NCBI GenBank assembly: GCA_035561515.1
Contig: DATMXP010000022.1
Span: forward strand, 93,689 to 157,688
DNA: 64,000 nucleotides
From: Terriglobales bacterium
Lineage (GTDB): Bacteria > Acidobacteriota > Terriglobia > Terriglobales > Acidobacteriaceae
Direction of reading: 5' to 3'
The stretch's first letter is position 1, and each line of letters begins with the position of its first letter. The position numbers and the translations under genes are program-made. Below the pieces are notes generated by a model. It saw nothing but the letters and a program-made list of their open reading frames with translations. It did no database searches and was not told the DNA's origin. This document shows, piece by piece, positions 24,286 to 32,493 of the stretch.

Positions 24286-24678
24286 ATGTCTAACGAAGTA
24301 ATCGAATGCCTTTCTGATGCAGACATTGCCGCCGAAGTGCGTGCGACAAACAAGATCAAAGCTGTGCCTGCGCCTCCCGTTGAAGGACAGTTGTTCAAGC
24401 TGTGCGGTGTGGACGTTACCGTCCCCGCGCTCAAAGTTAAACATCTCGTGAAGTATGCCTCGCAGATGCAGCAGCTATCCAAGGTGACAAGCGATACCCC
24501 GCCTGAGGAAATCTTCCTCGCGGCTCTGCCGATCATCACCGCTGCCTTGCAGCGCAACTACCCAAGCCTGACCTCCGACGACGTGACCGAACTGCTGGAC
24601 GTTGCCGTCCTGCCTGCCGTGACGATCTCGATCATGGGCGGCAGTGGCTACCGGGCACTCAAGCCGGGGGAAAAGTAA
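24286..24678 (+). CDS. Tail assembly chaperone (gpG-like)
   Basis: 130 aa, acidic N-terminus and helical core (LKVKHLVKYASQMQQLSK..., LAALPIITAALQRNYPSL). Position between tube and tape measure genes, and a slippery run just before its stop, identify it as the G-type chaperone that coats the tape measure during assembly. Frameshifting into the -1 frame would add the T domain. Confidence 0.82.
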   Translation: MSNEVIECLSDADIAAEVRATNKIKAVPAPPVEGQLFKLCGVDVTVPALKVKHLVKYASQMQQLSKVTSDTPPEEIFLAALPIITAALQRNYPSLTSDDVTELLDVAVLPAVTISIMGGSGYRALKPGEK

Positions 24679-24932
24679 CCGGAGAGGGACAGCCCAATTG
24701 GGGGTGGATATACAGCCACATCCAAGCCTCGACCGGAATGAATGCACGGGAAATAGACGAGTTGGAGTACAGCGAAGTAGCCGCACTTTTCGACTACTGG
24801 AAGGAAACTCCTCCGGCTCACATCCTCGTTAAAGCGTTCTTCAAGATGGGCGGCGAAGAGCCAGAAAGCAAAGAAATCACAGACGAACAGTTCAACGAAC
24901 TGGCGTCGATGTTCCCAATAAAGCAGACGTAA
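24663..24932 (+). CDS. T-domain extension made by -1 frameshift (gpGT-like)
   Basis: The -1 frame is open from 24663 to TAA 24930-24932 and reads ...GQPNWGWIYSHIQASTGM... ELEYSEVAALFDYWKETPPAH..., a tryptophan-containing start and an E-L-E-Y-S...W pattern typical of T domains. There is no good independent ribosome-binding site before the in-frame ATG at 24738, so frameshift expression is more likely than separate initiation. About 89 residues are added to gpG. Confidence 0.75.
   Translation, partial: AGGKVTGEGQPNWGWIYSHIQASTGMNAREIDELEYSEVAALFDYWKETPPAHILVKAFFKMGGEEPESKEITDEQFNELASMFPIKQT
24666..24675 (+). promoter_or_regulatory. Slippery site for programmed -1 frameshift
   Basis: GGGGGAAAAG lies directly before the gpG stop TAA (24676-24678). 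In the zero frame it is read (cc)G GGG GAA AAG TAA. Slippage of the GGG-decoding tRNA by one base back keeps GGG pairing and shifts reading to GGA AAA GTA. It resembles lambda GGGAAAG, though not in the ideal heptamer phase. Confidence 0.65.
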
Positions 24933-24933
24933 C

Positions 24934-27525
24934 ATGGCCGACAATCAACTAGACATACGGGCAACAGCAGACTTCGGACAAGTAAATGAGTCGTTCGATG
25001 CTACTGCTACCAACACTCAGAGAAACACTGAGTCCATGCAAAGCGCATGGCAACGGTTGCGCCAGAGTGTGTCGTCCGCCATGAGCGGAGTCGCGTCATC
25101 CGTGCGTGAGGGTGCTACTGCCGTAAGTGCGGCAACCACGGAGATGAAAGAGAAGTTGGTCGAGACTGCGGAGGCAGCGAACCTTGCCAAGGGCGGGTTC
25201 AATGCATTCGGTGCAGCCACGGCTGTTCTCGGTGCTGGTGCTGTCGTCGGCATGTTGGGCGAGATGGCCCACAAAGCCGCCGAATCCGCGATTCAAATTG
25301 GAAACCTCTCTGACGCTACAGGCATTGCGGTCAAGTCGCTCTCCGAGATGCAGTACGTCGCTGCCCGTCAGGACGTGTCGTGGGAGAGCGTAGAGAAATC
25401 TATTCGCAAGATGACTGCCGCGATGGATGCGGCTCGTAACGGCGGTCAGCAACAGGAAGAAGCGTTCAAACGTTTGGGCGTGTCGATGGCCGACTTGAAA
25501 TCGAAGTCGCCTGAAGAAGTCATGCTCAAAATCTCCGACTCGCTGAACAAGCTGGAATCTCCGGCTCAGCGTGCCCACGCTTTGACGACGCTGTTCGGTC
25601 GTGGATGGGTGGATGCCGCTACGTTCCTTCGTGGCGGATCAGACGAAATCAAGAAACTAATGGAGAACGCCGACGCGCTCGGCGGTGTCCTCAACGATGA
25701 AGCTGTTGCATCTGCTCGTGAGTTTGACGATGCGATGGACGACCTCTCACAACAGTTGAAGTCGCTTTCCATTCCCCTCATCGAAGGAACCAACTACGCC
25801 CTCAAGGGTCTGCTCACCGGGTTCGGTGCGCTTAAGGTCGGCATTGTCGTTATCGGCGACACGGTCGCTGCCTTCCTACTCACGCTTTATGACGGAGTGG
25901 TGGGCTCTGCGAAGGCTCTGGAGCGTTTAGCTCATCTTGACTGGAGCGGAGCAAAGGCAGCCGCATCGCAGGCTGCGGACAACATCAAGGGTAGCTGGAA
26001 AGCCGCTCTCGATGACATGACCGACTCCGCTGTGAAGTTCGATGAGAGCCAGCAGCGGCTATGGGCCAAGCCGTCACAACGCCCGAAGGACGGCAAGCTC
26101 GGACTCGCTGATGACAGCGGTGCTTCAAGTGCGGGTAAGGATACTCGCCTACAGCAGTGGCAACAGGAACTTCAGCAGAAGAAGGACGATGAAGACACCT
26201 TCCACGAGTTGAGCAAGGAAGCGGAAGCGCAATTCTGGCAGAGCAAACTCTCGAAGGTCAAAGAAGGCACCGAACTATACAAGCAGGTATCCCACCTGTT
26301 CCGGGAAGCTGAAAAAGCGGCGGACAAGGAATACCTCAAAGACGTAGACCAAGACGAACGGCTCAAGATTGAAGCCACAAAATCAGGCACACAGCAACGC
26401 ATCAACGCGATCAACGATGCGATGAAAAAGGTCGAGGCGATTGGTGGCACCGAGACCGAGGCTTACAAGGGACTTCAGAAGGCTAAGGTCGAGGCTGAGA
26501 AGGCACTCCACGAGCAGGAAGTTAAAGACGCTCAGGATGCCGCCAAGCGTTTGCAGCAGATCGCTCAGACAACCGCAGAAGGCGAACTTGCCGCTGCCAA
26601 GTCAGCAGCCGACGCGAAGCGTCAACAGTCTGACTTCGAACTCCAACTCGGGCAGATCAACTCCAAGAAACATTTAGCGATGCAGAAGCAGGCGCTTGAT
26701 GAAGAGTATCAGGCGCAGCTTCAGGCATTAGAGAAAGAGCGCGACCTGCTCAACAAGCTGAGCCCGGATTACCCAAACGAGTTCCTGAAGAACAAGAACA
26801 AAATCTCTGCCCTTGAAGCGCAGTGGCGTCAGAAGTCTCAGCAGCTTGATCAGAAATTTGTTCTCGACAAGCAGAAGACTTGGAACAGCTTCTTCAACGG
26901 TATCAGCCGAGGATTCAGCGGCACCATTCAGGGCATGATCCAAGGCACTCAGACGTTCGCACAGGGCATGGCGAACATGTTCACTAACATCCTATTGAGT
27001 TTCGTGGACATGCTCGTCCAGATGGGCGTGCAGTGGGTCGCTAACTGGCTATTCATGCACCTGTTCAAACGGTCGCTGGATGCCTCTTCAACTGAAGCGG
27101 CGATTGCAGCAGCATCCGCAGAGGCGGGTGCTAAAGGCACAGCGTCATTCGCTGGTGCGCCGTGGCCCATTGATATGGGCGCTCCTGCTTTCGGTATGTC
27201 GATGGCTGCGGCTGCGGCTGGCTATTCGTCCTACGGCTTCGCCGAGAAGGGCGCTCTGGTTCAGGACGATCAGCTATTCCAGCTACATAAGAACGAGACG
27301 GTTCTCCCGGCTGAAATCTCAAACCCGATGAGGGCAATGCTTTCAAAAGGGACTTTCGGTGGACGAGATCAGCAGATTACTTCGAACACCACCCTCAATA
27401 TTCAGGCATATGACGGCACGAGCGTTAAGCAGATGTTCGAGACGCACGGCGATGTGCTCGGTCGAATCATGGTTACCAAACTCAAGAAGGCTGTGAAGAA
27501 CGGCGAGTTCCGGGGGAGCATGTAA
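24934..27525 (+). CDS. Tape measure protein
   Basis: 863 aa. An N-terminal coiled-coil (ATNTQRNTESMQSAWQRLRQ), a hydrophobic middle (FNAFGAATAVLGAGAVVGMLG; ALKVGIVVIGDTVAAFLLTLYDG), long Ala/Lys/Gln/Glu helices (about residues 400-640), a second hydrophobic segment (ANMFTNILLSFVDMLVQMGVQWVANWLF split over about 665-700) and a Gly/Ala-rich end match siphovirus tape measures. Length predicts a tail of roughly 130 nm at about 1.5 angstrom per residue. It starts 2 nt after the T-domain stop. Confidence 0.92.
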   Translation: MADNQLDIRATADFGQVNESFDATATNTQRNTESMQSAWQRLRQSVSSAMSGVASSVREGATAVSAATTEMKEKLVETAEAANLAKGGFNAFGAATAVLGAGAVVGMLGEMAHKAAESAIQIGNLSDATGIAVKSLSEMQYVAARQDVSWESVEKSIRKMTAAMDAARNGGQQQEEAFKRLGVSMADLKSKSPEEVMLKISDSLNKLESPAQRAHALTTLFGRGWVDAATFLRGGSDEIKKLMENADALGGVLNDEAVASAREFDDAMDDLSQQLKSLSIPLIEGTNYALKGLLTGFGALKVGIVVIGDTVAAFLLTLYDGVVGSAKALERLAHLDWSGAKAAASQAADNIKGSWKAALDDMTDSAVKFDESQQRLWAKPSQRPKDGKLGLADDSGASSAGKDTRLQQWQQELQQKKDDEDTFHELSKEAEAQFWQSKLSKVKEGTELYKQVSHLFREAEKAADKEYLKDVDQDERLKIEATKSGTQQRINAINDAMKKVEAIGGTETEAYKGLQKAKVEAEKALHEQEVKDAQDAAKRLQQIAQTTAEGELAAAKSAADAKRQQSDFELQLGQINSKKHLAMQKQALDEEYQAQLQALEKERDLLNKLSPDYPNEFLKNKNKISALEAQWRQKSQQLDQKFVLDKQKTWNSFFNGISRGFSGTIQGMIQGTQTFAQGMANMFTNILLSFVDMLVQMGVQWVANWLFMHLFKRSLDASSTEAAIAAASAEAGAKGTASFAGAPWPIDMGAPAFGMSMAAAAAGYSSYGFAEKGALVQDDQLFQLHKNETVLPAEISNPMRAMLSKGTFGGRDQQITSNTTLNIQAYDGTSVKQMFETHGDVLGRIMVTKLKKAVKNGEFRGSM

Positions 27526-28154
27526 TGAGCAATTCATTCTTCCCACAGGTGCCCGGTCTGGCATGGGACGTTAAGAAGAAACCATTCTTCAACAACATCA
27601 TCCAGACTCCGGCCAATCTCCGGAATGAAGTCCGTGTCGCTGTCACAACGCAGCCACAATACCAGTTCGAATGCAATTTCGAGTTTCTTCGCCAAGACGG
27701 ATCACGCGGTCTGTCTGAGCTATCGACCATCGAAAGCTTCTTCCTCGCACGTGGCGGCAACTTCGATTCGTTCCTGATCGACCTCTACAACTTCACCGGG
27801 GACGGAAACGACCATCAGGTGACGAATGCCCCTGCCATGGTGAACGGTGACGGCACCACGAAGATATTCCAGCTTGGCCGTACGTATGGCAGCTTCCGCG
27901 AGTCGGTCGATGCCGTGGACTCCGGAACCTTCCAGTTGTACGTCGGGGGAGTATTACAAAGCAGTGGCTACACCCTACAAAACAACACAGGGTACGTGAC
28001 CTTCACTTCAGCGCCGTCGAACGGCGCGGTGATCACGTGGAGCGGCTTTTATTACTACCGCGTCCGTTTCTTGGAGAACAGCTACGAATTCAATTTGATG
28101 CAGAACAAGCTTTGGGAACTTCAGACCCTCACCTTCCTGCAAATCACGACGTAA
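27525..28154 (+). CDS. DUF2460 (TIGR02217-type) distal tail protein
   Basis: 209 aa. The start FFPQVPGLAWDVKKKPFFNN(I), the middle IESFFLARGGNFDSFLIDL and the end YYYRVRFLENSYEFNLMQNKLWELQ match this family, which in gene-transfer-agent-like tails forms the distal tail ring. It overlaps the tape measure stop (TAATG). Confidence 0.88.
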   Translation: MSNSFFPQVPGLAWDVKKKPFFNNIIQTPANLRNEVRVAVTTQPQYQFECNFEFLRQDGSRGLSELSTIESFFLARGGNFDSFLIDLYNFTGDGNDHQVTNAPAMVNGDGTTKIFQLGRTYGSFRESVDAVDSGTFQLYVGGVLQSSGYTLQNNTGYVTFTSAPSNGAVITWSGFYYYRVRFLENSYEFNLMQNKLWELQTLTFLQITT

Positions 28155-28206
28155 ACGACAGTTTGCAAATTTGTCGTCTACAGACCCCCACATTAGGAGC
28201 CCCTAT

Positions 28207-28467
28207 ATGAGTTTCACCGCAACAGACATTTGCCTTGATGGCTACGAAGACAAGCCATTCAGTTTCAGTTTTGACAGCCACAAAGTAGCTAAGCAGCTTC
28301 GAAGACTCGCAGACGACCTCGACGTTAGCCCGGCTGAAGACCCGAAGTTCCCCGTTGACCGCGAGTTCCTGTGCCTTCAAAGCGTGGGCCAGAGCGAAGA
28401 ATCGGTACGGGACGATTACACCATCACCACGATCACATTCAAGCTCGTGAGAAACCGCACGAAGTAA
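28207..28467 (+). CDS. 86-aa phage protein, unknown
   Basis: TAGGAG at about 28194-28199 points to ATG 28207. The protein is small and acidic (MSFTATDICLDGYEDKPFSFSFD) with no recognised motif. It lies between two tail-tip genes and may be an assembly factor; function unknown. Confidence 0.55.
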   Translation: MSFTATDICLDGYEDKPFSFSFDSHKVAKQLRRLADDLDVSPAEDPKFPVDREFLCLQSVGQSEESVRDDYTITTITFKLVRNRTK

Positions 28468-28471
28468 CTCA

Positions 28472-29338
28472 ATGAAGACCGCTTCAAGCACGTTAATCGC
28501 TAATTTGGCCAACAACGCTGAGTTTTACAGAGCCGATCTGTGGACGATTGTCCTTCTGAACGGCTACGGAACGCTCCAGTACACGTCTTGGCCGAATCAG
28601 ATAACGACGACCGACGCACGTACTTTCCTTCCCGGCCCTCCGAACTTCGTCCGTAACAGACTGACCTCCGAGATCGGGGTGAAGGTCACAACACTAAATC
28701 TTGAACTGCATGCCTCCGACACGAACACCATGCCGGACGGTACGCCCCTTATTAGGTTCATCGCTGGCGGTGGATTCACAGGAGCAACGTTGACGCTGGA
28801 GACAGCGATCATGCTCAACCCCGGCGATACGTCCGCAGGCACGGTGGTGGAGTTTGTTGGTGAGGTTGGTGGAGCAGACTCAATCGGTCGATCCTCAGCC
28901 AAGTTCACGGTCAACGCGCTGACGAACAGACTGAATCAGCAAGTGCCTCGCAACGTAATCCAGCCGTCTTGTCCTTTTACCTTGTTCGACTCAGCCTGCA
29001 CGCTCAACCAAGCGTCGTTCGCAGTCAACTGCACGGTACTGTCGGGCTCTACGGCGAACCAGATCAATGCCAGCCATGGTAAGGCAGCCAGTTACTTCGC
29101 CCTCGGGAAAATACAGTTCACGTCCGGCCTCATGAACGGACACTGGTTCTCGATCCGCGACAACACCACATCGGCATTGAGCCCCGTAAAGAACATGGGC
29201 TTCACTCCTACGGCGGGTGACACGTTCACCGCATATCCCGGATGCGACAAGCTGCAAACCACTTGCAATACCAAGTTCAGCAACCTCGTTCATTTCGGTG
29301 GTTTCCCGTTCGTTCCGGAGCCAGAGGCAGGAATTTAA
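28472..29338 (+). CDS. DUF2163 / BR0599-family tail hub protein
   Basis: 288 aa. N-terminal half (FYRADLWTIVLLNGYGTLQYTSW..., GVKVTTLNLELHA) fits DUF2163; the C-terminal half has the cysteine pattern of the BR0599 domain (PSCPFTLFDSACTLN, PGCDKLQTTCNTKFSN, HFGGFPFVP). In GTA-like tails this is the hub that anchors an iron-sulfur or cell-wall-interacting component. Confidence 0.88.
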   Translation: MKTASSTLIANLANNAEFYRADLWTIVLLNGYGTLQYTSWPNQITTTDARTFLPGPPNFVRNRLTSEIGVKVTTLNLELHASDTNTMPDGTPLIRFIAGGGFTGATLTLETAIMLNPGDTSAGTVVEFVGEVGGADSIGRSSAKFTVNALTNRLNQQVPRNVIQPSCPFTLFDSACTLNQASFAVNCTVLSGSTANQINASHGKAASYFALGKIQFTSGLMNGHWFSIRDNTTSALSPVKNMGFTPTAGDTFTAYPGCDKLQTTCNTKFSNLVHFGGFPFVPEPEAGI

Positions 29339-29340
29339 GC

Positions 29341-29790
29341 ATGACTCCAGCAGAAGCAAAAACGGTTATCGAAGAGTCCCGTACATGGATCGGAACGCCG
29401 TATGCCCACATGGCGATGGTCAAGGGTGCGGGTGTCGATTGCGCCATGATCTTGAAGGCTGTGTACGAAAAAGTGTTCCCCGAACTGTTCGCGGGTGTCG
29501 AGATCGAATACTACCCACCGGATTGGCATCTCCATCGAGACGATGAACGTTACGTGGACAACATCCTCCGGTACGCCGAAGAGATTCCGGAGTCCGAAGT
29601 GCAGCCGGGCGACATCGTCGTCATCAAGTTCGGACGCAGTTTCGCTCATGGGGGAATCGTGACGGGATGGCCCAACGTCGTGCATGCCTACATGAATGCA
29701 CGCTGCGTCATTGAAGAAGATTTTCTGAAGAACAAGGAACTGGCTGGACGCCCTCGGCGATTTTTCCGGCTGAAGAAGTGTAAGGAATAG
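29341..29790 (+). CDS. NlpC/P60-type peptidase of the tail tip
   Basis: 149 aa from ATG 29341, 2 nt after the previous stop. The catalytic Cys lies in GVDCAMIL, the His in FAHGGIV, preceded by WIGTPYAH. Such peptidases cut peptidoglycan stem peptides to let the tail tube penetrate. A third catalytic polar residue is presumably just after the His strand (NVVHAY). Confidence 0.88.
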   Translation: MTPAEAKTVIEESRTWIGTPYAHMAMVKGAGVDCAMILKAVYEKVFPELFAGVEIEYYPPDWHLHRDDERYVDNILRYAEEIPESEVQPGDIVVIKFGRSFAHGGIVTGWPNVVHAYMNARCVIEEDFLKNKELAGRPRRFFRLKKCKE

Positions 29791-29792
29791 CG

Positions 29793-32483
29793 ATGGGACT
29801 CAGTAGAGGAAAAGGCGGCAAGAGTACACCACTGGCACAGCAGCAGACGATCCTGTCTGCGATCCGCGTGCAGACTGCGAACTTCGGTTCGGCAGAAACG
29901 CTGGTCTATGGTCAGCAGCGTGTCTCCGGCAAGCTGCTTGATTACACGGACTTCCTTCCCATTCCTCATACTTCTACCACTCGCACAGGAGGCAAGGGGG
30001 GCGGTGGTGGACAGACCACGACCACAACGACCTACACTTATCAAGCTGCATGCGTAATCGGTATCTGCGCAGGCCCGATCACCGCACTTAAAAATGTGTG
30101 GGACACCAAGGGCAAGCTGGCGTTGGTTTCTGGAAGCTCCACCTATACGATTCCGGTCGGCGGTGGGAGCTACACCCCGACAATCCCGAGCAGCGGTCAG
30201 TACCACGTGGATGAAGGCGCTGGATATTACTCGCCTTATAGCTTTTCAGCCAACGATTACGGCTCTGACGGATCAAGGCTTTACTCCGGCACACAGACGG
30301 TTCCCTTGCGGTATGTGGCTTCCGCTCCTGCGGCAGGTCAATACAGCGCGAGTGGGGGAACATATACCTTTGCTGCTGCCGACGCTGGCAAGCAAGTCGT
30401 TCTCAATTATGTGTATAGCGTCCCGGATTCTTCCGGCGATGCCTCTGCACCAGCAACCAAACTGAGCTTATCTCTGTTCACGGGCGACCTCGGCCAAGCG
30501 CCTTGGGGCTACATGTCCTCGAAGCATCCTGACCGCGCCCTCGGTTACTCGGGCATGGCTTATGTGGCCTCGTCCGCATTCGACCTTGGTAGCTCAGCAT
30601 CACTGCCCAACTACAGCTATGAAGTCGCCGGACTGTTGCAGTTCGGGGCAGGCATCGTTGACGCCAATCCAGCGGATGTGGTCAACGACATCATCACGAA
30701 TCCATACCACGGAACCACATTCCCGTCCGCTAACTTGGGCAGCCTCACGCAATACAGCAACTACTGCGTAGCGAATGGGCTGTTCCTGTCTCCCGTGATC
30801 GATTCTCAGACCACAGCCGGAGACATCATCAACCAGATCACCAGCCTGACCAACACCGCAGTCGTGTGGAGTGAAGGCAAGCTGAAGTTCATTCCTTACG
30901 GGGACACCACGGCTGTCGGTAACGGTGCGACGTTTACCCCGAACACCACTCCCGTGTATGACCTGACAGATTCGGATTTCATCTGCAATACGGGTGAGGA
31001 ACCGATCACGATCAGCATCGTCCCTCCGGAAGAACAGTACAACGTCTGCAAACTGGAAATCCTCGACCGTTCGAATTCTTACAACCCGTTGCCCATCGAA
31101 GATAAAGACGACGCTGCCATTCAGGTAAACGGACTTCGCACTCAAAGCGTAATCACGGCGCATGAGATTTGTGACTCGGGCGTTGGCAAGAAGGTGGCAA
31201 TGGCGATCAATCGTCGCACTTGCTACATCACTCGCCAGTTGCAGTTCAAGCTCGGTCTCAAGTACATCCTTTTAGAGCCCATGGATTTGGTCACGGTTAC
31301 CGATTCCAGACTCGGGCTTAATCAGTATCCCGTTCGCATCCTCTCCATCGAAGAGGATGAAGACGGCTTGCTCCAGATCACGGCTGAAGAGTTTCCATGG
31401 GGAACGGCGACCGCGACCGAATATCCAGCACAGAGCCCGTCGTCTTACTCCCCGAACACGGGAGTCGATCCGGGAAGCATCAACACGCCGATCATCTTTG
31501 AAGCTACGGATCGCCTGTCTGAGTATCGCGGAAACGAGATCATCATCGCCGCATCCGGCTCCAACGCCAATTGGGGTGGGTGCAATGTCTGGGTTTCTCC
31601 CGATGGCACGACGTACAAGCAGATCGAAGGGGGAACAATCTCCAGTCCGGCTCGTATGGGCGTTCTGACGGCCCCATTGGCATCGGGCTCCGATCCAGAC
31701 ACGACCCACACTTTGTCCGTCGATCTGACGCAGAGTCGTGGCACGTTGAGTTCCGGCACTGTAGATGACTGCGACAACTTCCGCACTCTCTGTTGGGTGG
31801 ACGGCGAGTTGATCAGCTATCAGACGGCCACTCTAACTTCCGCTTACCACTACAACCTTGGAACCAAGCTGCATCGAGGAGTCTACGGAAGCACGATTGG
31901 TTCGCATGCAAGCGGAGCGCAGTTCGTCTTTTTGGATGGCGCTGTCCTGAGCTACAACTACGACCCCACGTGGGCTGGAAAGACAATTTATCTGAAGTTT
32001 ACGTCTTTCAATTCCTTTGGTGGGGGTGAGCAGTCGCTCGGCAGCGTGACGCCATACACGTTCACAATCCCCGGCGTTTACAAAGGAGCCGTTAATTCAG
32101 GTACGGGTGTCGTTGTGCCGACCTCGGTGGATTTCAGTCAGGGTTACGTAAACCAGACGCTTGACTACATTGCCGATGGCACAACCAGAAAACTTGGCAA
32201 CGGCTACGTCGTAAAGAGCCGCACATCGAACTTTTCGACTGTGGCTTGGGACGTGAACCTAGTGAACACGGGCACGAGCACCGTCACGGGAACGCTCCCT
32301 GCGGCAGGAACGAACGATAACAACATCATCATCTTTAAGAAGGTTTCGGCGGACTCGAACACCCTAATCATTAACCCGATAGGTGGAGACACGATTGAAG
32401 GGACGAGCAACTTGGTACTGAACTACAAGAACAGTTGCGTGACCCTGATCAGCGACGGAACCAGCAATTGGGACATTTTGTAA
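29793..32483 (+). CDS. Tail tip / host-specificity protein (J-like)
   Basis: 896 aa with AAGGAA upstream. The N-terminus has a Gly-rich loop (TRTGGKGGGGGQTTTTTTYTY) then a membrane-like strand (ACVIGICAGPITALKNVW). The middle (NPADVVNDIITNPYHGT, ANGLFLSPVIDSQTTAGDIINQI) matches the phage tail protein family that replaces lambda J in GTA-like tails. The C-terminus is a beta domain ending SNWDIL, similar in plan to the fibre at 14342. It probably contacts the receptor. Contains a copy of the TFAAADAGK module. Confidence 0.8.
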   Translation: MGLSRGKGGKSTPLAQQQTILSAIRVQTANFGSAETLVYGQQRVSGKLLDYTDFLPIPHTSTTRTGGKGGGGGQTTTTTTYTYQAACVIGICAGPITALKNVWDTKGKLALVSGSSTYTIPVGGGSYTPTIPSSGQYHVDEGAGYYSPYSFSANDYGSDGSRLYSGTQTVPLRYVASAPAAGQYSASGGTYTFAAADAGKQVVLNYVYSVPDSSGDASAPATKLSLSLFTGDLGQAPWGYMSSKHPDRALGYSGMAYVASSAFDLGSSASLPNYSYEVAGLLQFGAGIVDANPADVVNDIITNPYHGTTFPSANLGSLTQYSNYCVANGLFLSPVIDSQTTAGDIINQITSLTNTAVVWSEGKLKFIPYGDTTAVGNGATFTPNTTPVYDLTDSDFICNTGEEPITISIVPPEEQYNVCKLEILDRSNSYNPLPIEDKDDAAIQVNGLRTQSVITAHEICDSGVGKKVAMAINRRTCYITRQLQFKLGLKYILLEPMDLVTVTDSRLGLNQYPVRILSIEEDEDGLLQITAEEFPWGTATATEYPAQSPSSYSPNTGVDPGSINTPIIFEATDRLSEYRGNEIIIAASGSNANWGGCNVWVSPDGTTYKQIEGGTISSPARMGVLTAPLASGSDPDTTHTLSVDLTQSRGTLSSGTVDDCDNFRTLCWVDGELISYQTATLTSAYHYNLGTKLHRGVYGSTIGSHASGAQFVFLDGAVLSYNYDPTWAGKTIYLKFTSFNSFGGGEQSLGSVTPYTFTIPGVYKGAVNSGTGVVVPTSVDFSQGYVNQTLDYIADGTTRKLGNGYVVKSRTSNFSTVAWDVNLVNTGTSTVTGTLPAAGTNDNNIIIFKKVSADSNTLIINPIGGDTIEGTSNLVLNYKNSCVTLISDGTSNWDIL

Positions 32484-32493
32484 GTGAGGCATC

